From Brachyhypopomus gauderio (taxonomy: Eukaryota > Chordata > Actinopteri > Gymnotiformes > Hypopomidae): a stretch of DNA of 64,000 nucleotides. The stretch covers positions 4,805,420-4,869,419 of the forward strand of contig NC_135222.1 of assembly GCF_052324685.1 (NCBI RefSeq), read 5' to 3'. Shown piece after piece: positions 58,463-64,000 of the stretch; position 1 is the stretch's first letter; the number at the start of each line of letters is the position of its first letter. The notes under the pieces are model-generated. The model did no database searches, was not told where the DNA came from, and saw only the letters and a program-made list of their open reading frames with translations. Position numbers and translations under genes: made by a program.

Positions 58463-60797
58463 TATCCTCACAGCTGTATAAGAACAGCCCAAAAACCAAA
58501 CTCTGGAGGACACCACAAGTCACTAACCTGCTTTCAGAAAAAATATTTTCTATATTGGCAACAGAATCCCTGCCTTGCAGGTATGAACTGAACTGATTCT
58601 GGACTGTTCCCAACCCACCTCCAAGTCTTTTGTGGTCAATGGTATCAGAGGTAGCCCTCAGATCAAGGAGTTGTAAAACTGATACTTTTCTGAAGCTTTA
58701 AATGAGGGTCATTATTACCTTAATTAGAGTAGTCTTAGTACTATTGAAATCCTGAGTGAAATTTGTCTTTGCAGTTACTTGAAGACTTAATTTTTTAATT
58801 TTTTTTCAGTGATTTTACTAATGAGTGGCAGATTTGAAATGGGTCTGTAATTTGCATTTTTAATTTGTGCTTTCAGATGTTTTGTCTGCAGTAACTCATT
58901 ATCATGTAAAATGTCATTGTTAATAGCAAACCGAGCTATTTTAACCACAACATCTTTATGTGTTGGAGACGACCCGTGTTCATTAGTGTACACATATTAA
59001 AGGCTTGTCTGATATTGTTGATTTTAGTGTATTACTGAACTGATACTAATTCATGAGCCATATGTGTAGGTAGACTTGTTTGTGAACTACGATGAACGGT
59101 ATTTTGCAACTGGACATGTTAATGTCGATAATGCTGGAGATAATGGACTGTTTAGCTTTGCATTATTGCAACCTTATGTTTTAACATTTCTGTCTGGATC
59201 ATTGTCTGGTTTTATGCCACCTGAATTTAGCATTCCAGTAGCATCCACAGACAGGATGCTTTGCATGGTACCTTGCACATTTTGCTCAAAAAGTATAGTT
59301 GTTTCTCTTTTTAAATGTCTTACAACTAATGCATCTGGTCTTGACTTCTAGTGAGGCCCACACAAAGCAATGATCTGTAATGATCTTAAGTTACATCGTC
59401 AACTGAGGCGGCATGTTCACAGATGTTCACATCCTGTGAGATAACCAAACCCAGAGTGTGACAGTGCGTGCTCTCTGCCACATGCTGTGAGAGCCCAAAA
59501 CAGTCCAATATGATGAAGAGTTCCTTGGCATAGCTGTTCCTGGGATTTCCAACATGAATATTAACATCACCACAAATTACAAATTGGTCAGAATCATTCA
59601 AATAAACTATAACATCTGTTCATTCATTAATGAAATTGATTAATGTTAGCACTGACTTAGTAACCTGGGCACTTTCTGTTCTGACTCGTATTTTACATCC
59701 TGCAGGTTAGATGTAGACTAACTGATAGGTTCCTCTTGATCTTTCTGTTTCTGCCAAGCGGTGGGATGGGAGATGGGAGATATTGCAGACATGCTGGGTC
59801 CAAGCTTGTTTTGAAAACACGAACTGCCGATGTCAAATCAAATCAAATCAAATCAAATCAAAGTTTATTTGTATAGCGCTTTTCACAACACATGTTGTCA
59901 CAAAGCGCTTTACAGGATTTAAAAGGTTAACAATACTATGGGTCCAGAACCCTAATGAGCAAGCCAAAGGCGACAGTGGCGAGGAAAAACTCCCTATAAG
60001 TTTTTCCTCGCCACTGTCATCCCAAGCAGTAAAGTCCTGAGAAATAACATGGTTCCACACTGCCTTAAACTGTGTCATGATTTTCTATTATAGTGGATCA
60101 TAACGTGTGGAACTTCTAACATTTAGGGAGAGAGGTTAGGTGCCTTATTGGTGGTTGAGGAGGTTGTCTCTTTCTTTGAGACATGGTGGAGGAGCTCGAT
60201 GCTTCTTATCAGAAGGTCTAGGGGACGGAAGTGTGGGTGGAGAAGTACATGAGGGTGGAAGAGAACCCAAGGGCTTCGTGACAAGGATGGGGGACAGCCT
60301 CGTCTAGCTAATGGCAGCTTCTCCAAGAGTGGACACAGAGGACAGTGTCGAGCACTGAGAGGTGTGATGGTGTTACAACATCGTCTTAAGCAAGCGGGTC
60401 CTTGGATGCTTGTGTGGGCTAGATAAACTACACATGGAGAAAATTAAGGTCTCCGTTAGAGATTTACAACATGTCAATAAAGTCTATTTGACTTTCATTC
60501 AAGAAGTGTTGAGATATCTGTTTTCCACGCGGGCAGAGGACCATGGATAAATAATTGCATGTTGACCTTGCTAATTGTGTTAGAGAGCTCATTGAAGTCC
60601 CTATTAAATAACTCAGTCTCTTGGTGTCTCGTGTCAGTCGGGTCAACATCAATAATAATCTGCCTCACTGTTGTATTTTCAGTCAGTAGGTCAGTTTCAT
60701 TCAGCTCAGAGACTGTGATGTTGTGCTCACACCGGACTAAGGGTTTCTGGTTTTCCACACCATTGAGAGTCATCACTGAGGATAAGTGTGTGTCCAC
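58422..60797 (-). mobile_element. Degenerate LINE (L2/CR1-like) with esterase-like ORF1, endonuclease and RT relics
   Basis: In minus-strand order: 60797-60480 carries IIIDVDPTDTRHQETE, resembling the SGNH/GDSL esterase-like domain of CR1/L2 ORF1. 59610-59386 carries VICGDVNIHVGNPRNSYAKE, the endonuclease GDFN region, with QHVAESTHCHTLGLVIS. 58993-58787 has NYRPISNLPLISKITEK and 58720-58422 has DTIDHKRL and FSSYLQGRDSVANIEN, reverse-transcriptase segments. Frames are broken, and a teleost repeat (59.83-60.02 kb) is inserted between ORF1 and the endonuclease. It sits in P3H2 intron 1 in the gene's orientation. Confidence 0.72.
59828..60018. repeat. Common teleost dispersed repeat, copy 1, ending in a perfect hairpin
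   Basis: It contains AGTTTATTTGTATAGCGCTT and GGCGACAGTGGCGAGG, shared with 61219-61500, and is preceded by five or so AATCA units. The arm GACAGTGGCGAGGAAAAACT (59972-59991) is followed after 7 bases by its exact reverse complement (59999-60018), which copy 2 lacks. Confidence 0.8.
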
Positions 60798-60807
60798 CAG
60801 CTGGGGC

Positions 60808-61132
60808 TAGGGTTGCCACCTAGGTCTGACAAAAAACAAGGACACTCTGTCATACGCAAACGTAAATTGTTGACGGGGGGGAGGGGGGGTGGCGAACGTA
60901 AAATGGACACAGCAAATAAAAAAAGACGGATTTAAAGTGTGCAGAAACAGTCTAAATAGTCGTTTGAACTAACCTAGTGAAAACCGGGACATTAAATGAA
61001 TTCCTTTTTTTTGCCAGGACCGAATATTAAATAGAAGGAAAACCGGTACAAACCGGGACATCCCAGGAAAACCGGAACAGCGACGTGAAAACCGGGACAG
61101 TCCCAGGAAAACCGGGACAGGTGGCAACCCTA
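60808..61132. mobile_element. 325-bp non-autonomous hAT element with perfect 8-bp TSD
   Basis: The termini TAGGGTTGCCACCT and AGGTGGCAACCCTA are perfect inverted repeats, flanked by GCTGGGGC at 60800-60807 and 61133-61140. An 8-bp target duplication and TAGGG-type ends are typical of hAT. The right half contains several AAAACCGGGACA-like units. It interrupts the ORF1 region of a minus-strand LINE. Confidence 0.88.
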
Positions 61133-61218
61133 GCTGGGGCACCGTGGCTCTGGTGGAGCACTCTGACCCTCTGACTTTTCCTCTTCCTCTTCCTCTTCTT
61201 TCTGCATTAAGCTCACTT

Positions 61219-61500
61219 ATTTAATCAATCAATCAAAGTTTATTTGTATAGCGCTTTTAACAACTCAAGTTGTCGCAAAGCAGCTTTACAGGGTTTACAA
61301 GGTTAACAATACTATGGGTCCAGAACCCTAATGAGCAAGCCAAAGGCGACAGTGGCGAGGAAAAACTCCCTATGATGGTGGGGAATAGGAAGAAACCTCG
61401 GGAGAACCAAGACTCAAAAGGGAACCCATCCTCCATTGGGCGGCCCGTTAACACACATTTAGGAAGACCTACACTGAAGACTTGAAGAAGTTCAAATCTG
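61219..61500. repeat. Common teleost dispersed repeat, copy 2
   Basis: It has the same core as copy 1 (AGTTTATTTGTATAGCGCTT; AACAATACTATGGGTCCAGA; GGCGACAGTGGCGAGG) and continues into GGGAGAACCAAGACTCAAAA and GGGAACCCATCC, the usual longer form. Confidence 0.8.
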
Positions 61501-61509
61501 CTTTGCAAT

Positions 61510-64000
61510 TGAAGTCTTATACTCTCATGTCATTGTCTGCAGCAGTTTCTGAGCAGCTCTATGATTAGCATTAGCCGTAGCTGATATGCATGATGCTAAC
61601 ACTACAATGATCCATGGAGCCTGGCTTTTGAACTGGCTCCAACTTTGACCCATTGCTCATTTATGTGAGCTGTACTCATGCCAGTGGCTCCATTCACACC
61701 TTCTGATGTCCCGACTCAGTCAAGAGTCTGTTGCAAACATCCTAATGCTCCTCACAGGGCACAGGAGTGCCAGCTCTTAATCTCCAGTGACAGATTTGGA
61801 GAACTCATTTCCAGTGCTTTTATATTTGTAGAAGACCATAGAAAGAAAGAAACATGAACTGAAAATAAGACGAGTCTGTAAAACATGAAGCTGTAAAATT
61901 GAGAAATCATAGATGGAAACTAACGCTACATTAGAAGAACTGCATCCAAGTCAGTTAAGCATGATCGGCTCTATGGTCCCTTAATCAAGCCAAGGGATTT
62001 TACAGCCACAAGTCAGGACATATGGCTGCTGATAGTCCTGTGCTGAAATGCGAATGGGGAAAACCAGTTGGTGTGGGTGGGGATCAAAGATTTGTGGCGT
62101 TTTTAGACTAAATGTGATAAACAGCTTTGGTTTATTTTACAGAGAATTGATGATTAAAAATTGAACAGGTTTCTGCAGTACTGAGTGACGGTGTGTGGTG
62201 TTTTATATTCTACATATCTGATGAATGAAGGAGCTCAGACCATGAGCTCAGATTTATGATCAGAGTACATTAAAGACCACTTCTGAAGGCAGTTGGTCTC
62301 AGCTGGGTTGAAAATGTCAATGTAGGGGGAGAAGCAGGGGGGGAATGGGGGTTAAGGGACTGTTAGTTGATTTTTTCCGGTCGTGATGAAACACAGACCT
62401 CAGATCTGCTCCACAGGCCTTCAAACCCTGCATACTGTAAACCTTCCTCATAAAACACGTTATTCATTTAACTTGATTTTTATACATTTGAATAAAAAAC
62501 ACACAGCATGTAATTTACAGCAGTAAAAAAACAAAAACAAAAACATACTATGGTAGCAGAGCTTCAACAAGTCACAGATACCAAATAATACTATAACTAT
62601 CTAATCTACAGATTACAGAATACATGAATGATTATATAAGGCATATGATTTTCCATGTAAATTTACAAGCAGTTTATTGCTCACACAAACACCCTAAAGC
62701 TTTCGAGTTTCAACTTGATTTCAACAACTGCATTCCTAAGGTAGGCACCTAGCATGCATCTTGACTTGGTTCAATCACACATAAACAAGCATGCACAGAG
62801 GACAACCTGCCCAGACCCTCTCATCTCTTACATAACAGATTAACCTAAAACACACGCCTCCCTGCGATGTTTGGATATTAGTTGGCCATGTGTGCAGTCT
62901 ATTATCTGCACATGTTCAAGAATTTCATTTCCATGAAAGAGGTCAGTAAACAGCCATGTGTGTCCTCTTGATCTTGACAATGGGACCCTGCCCCCTTTTG
63001 GGATAGAAGTGACTCTTCTATGATAAAGCAGTGGGCAGTGAAATTCTTGCTCATATTTGGTTTCTTCTGAGAGGACAAAGCAAGCTGGCGTTGACTGCAT
63101 TGCCACCGATCTGAAATCATCTGGATAGGATACAAGGGAATTTCTGCCTCCCATTCAGATCCAGTAGAGTATCGGTTTTAGGTGAGATAACACAGATAGA
63201 CTGCAGGACAGGACGCTGCAATGCCCTTGAAATCAAATATTTCTCTCTGAATATTGAGGCAGAACACCTGCAGACCTGCTATTCAGAACTTGGCATGGCC
63301 AGGCCCAGCCAGAACACGCAAACAATTAACTTTGGGTGAACATGCCTACCCCCCCTAGCTGAAGTCTTTTGAAGAATGTAAACAGAATGGAGATGAGGCC
63401 AGAGATATGCTCAACCCAGTGACATAAGCACATAGCCAGATCATGTCACTGAACTTTGTGAAGCCCAAAGCACACACAGAGTAATGGGTGTAGAAGAATT
63501 GAAACTGAGACAGGGCACAGCTAAAATCCCAGATATGTCTTTGACACATCAAGGCTTCAGATTTGAAACAGAGATGTTTTCAAAGGTATCAAAAGGACGC
63601 AACAGATTGAGTGCTTAGACCTGCAGCAGTTCTGAAATATGGGACTTTTGTATTCCTAACATTCATAAATTTCCATATTTTCTCATAGTAGACGTTTAAT
63701 CACACGAGTGTACATGCTACTGTTCACGTTTAACCTTTAGTCGTGCGAAATCCAAAAGCTGCTTTCCTGTGTGGGAAAGGAAGTTGGATCTCACACTGAG
63801 CATGTGCGAGAATGCACGTGGGCCTCAGGAGCCCCCGGCCTGCTGATGATGTCATGCGTCTGCTCACATCTCCTTCCCACCTCCCTCCAACACAGGAGCC
63901 CCATTCAGCTCCCCCCGCAGCCCCCCCGGACACGCGTGTCCAGTAAGGTCACTTCTGAGGAATGTTTTTAAAGGGCGCTTGGCACACACGGCCTCTTTCA
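61510..64000. other. P3H2 intron 1 (continuing beyond the window)
   Basis: No leprecan exon 1 signature (signal peptide, CxxxC TPR) was found on the minus strand to the window end, so exon 1 lies further out. Confidence 0.55.

Noticed and set aside
63700..64000. P3H2 exon 1 at the window edge
   Set aside because: No signal peptide, CxxxC motif or fitting donor on the minus strand.

Overview
The window is vertebrate, almost certainly teleost fish. It holds three intron-containing genes, all on the minus strand, in a repeat-rich background: teleost-type L2/CR1-like LINEs, hAT-type miniature elements, a Ty3/gypsy element, and very long (CA)n, (GA)n and (TA)n runs. There is no bacterial operon structure. 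I cannot resolve the order or species.

Layout. 1-16.5 kb is intergenic, with no exon I can support. It carries three LINE fragments (7.5-8.1, 10.06-10.5 and 15.5-16.3 kb), a compound microsatellite and two stretches that look like conserved non-coding elements (about 4.27-4.52 and 13.5-14.0 kb). 16.53-22.92 kb is a complete class 4 semaphorin gene (14 coding exons, 789 codons, consistent splice phases). 22.9-32.1 kb is non-genic and includes a 3.36-kb element with 20-bp terminal inverted repeats (25.42-28.79 kb), itself invaded by other repeats. 32.1-37.2 kb is a small gene for a single-Ig-domain type I receptor (5 exons, 246 codons) with a CD79-like Ig fold but no ITAM. 38.8-46.9 kb is a nest of transposons: a decayed hAT element with a BED-finger fragment, a short LTR element with no genes and a 5-bp target duplication, and a broken Ty3/gypsy element with a 3' LTR. 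47.7-58.0 kb holds exons 2-15 of a prolyl 3-hydroxylase gene, best match P3H2, ending in KDEL; exon 1 lies beyond the window. 58.1-64 kb is its large first intron, containing a degenerate minus-strand LINE, two copies of a common teleost repeat and an hAT miniature element with a perfect 8-bp target duplication.

The genes are not functionally linked in any way I can see. Semaphorin 4 is a membrane-bound guidance or immune ligand, the Ig protein is a probable leukocyte surface receptor, and P3H2 modifies collagen in the ER. The most unusual features are structural. Long tandem repeats sit directly against splice sites in the P3H2 gene: two (CT)n tracts, a 35-unit 38-bp minisatellite, a (GT)n tract and G-rich tandem units. 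There is also a large unclassified terminal-inverted-repeat element with a recurring GTTGCGGTAATGAGAA-like motif, and target-site duplications are preserved around several elements.

All exon boundaries were read by eye from splice signals, reading phase and family conservation. No database search was possible.
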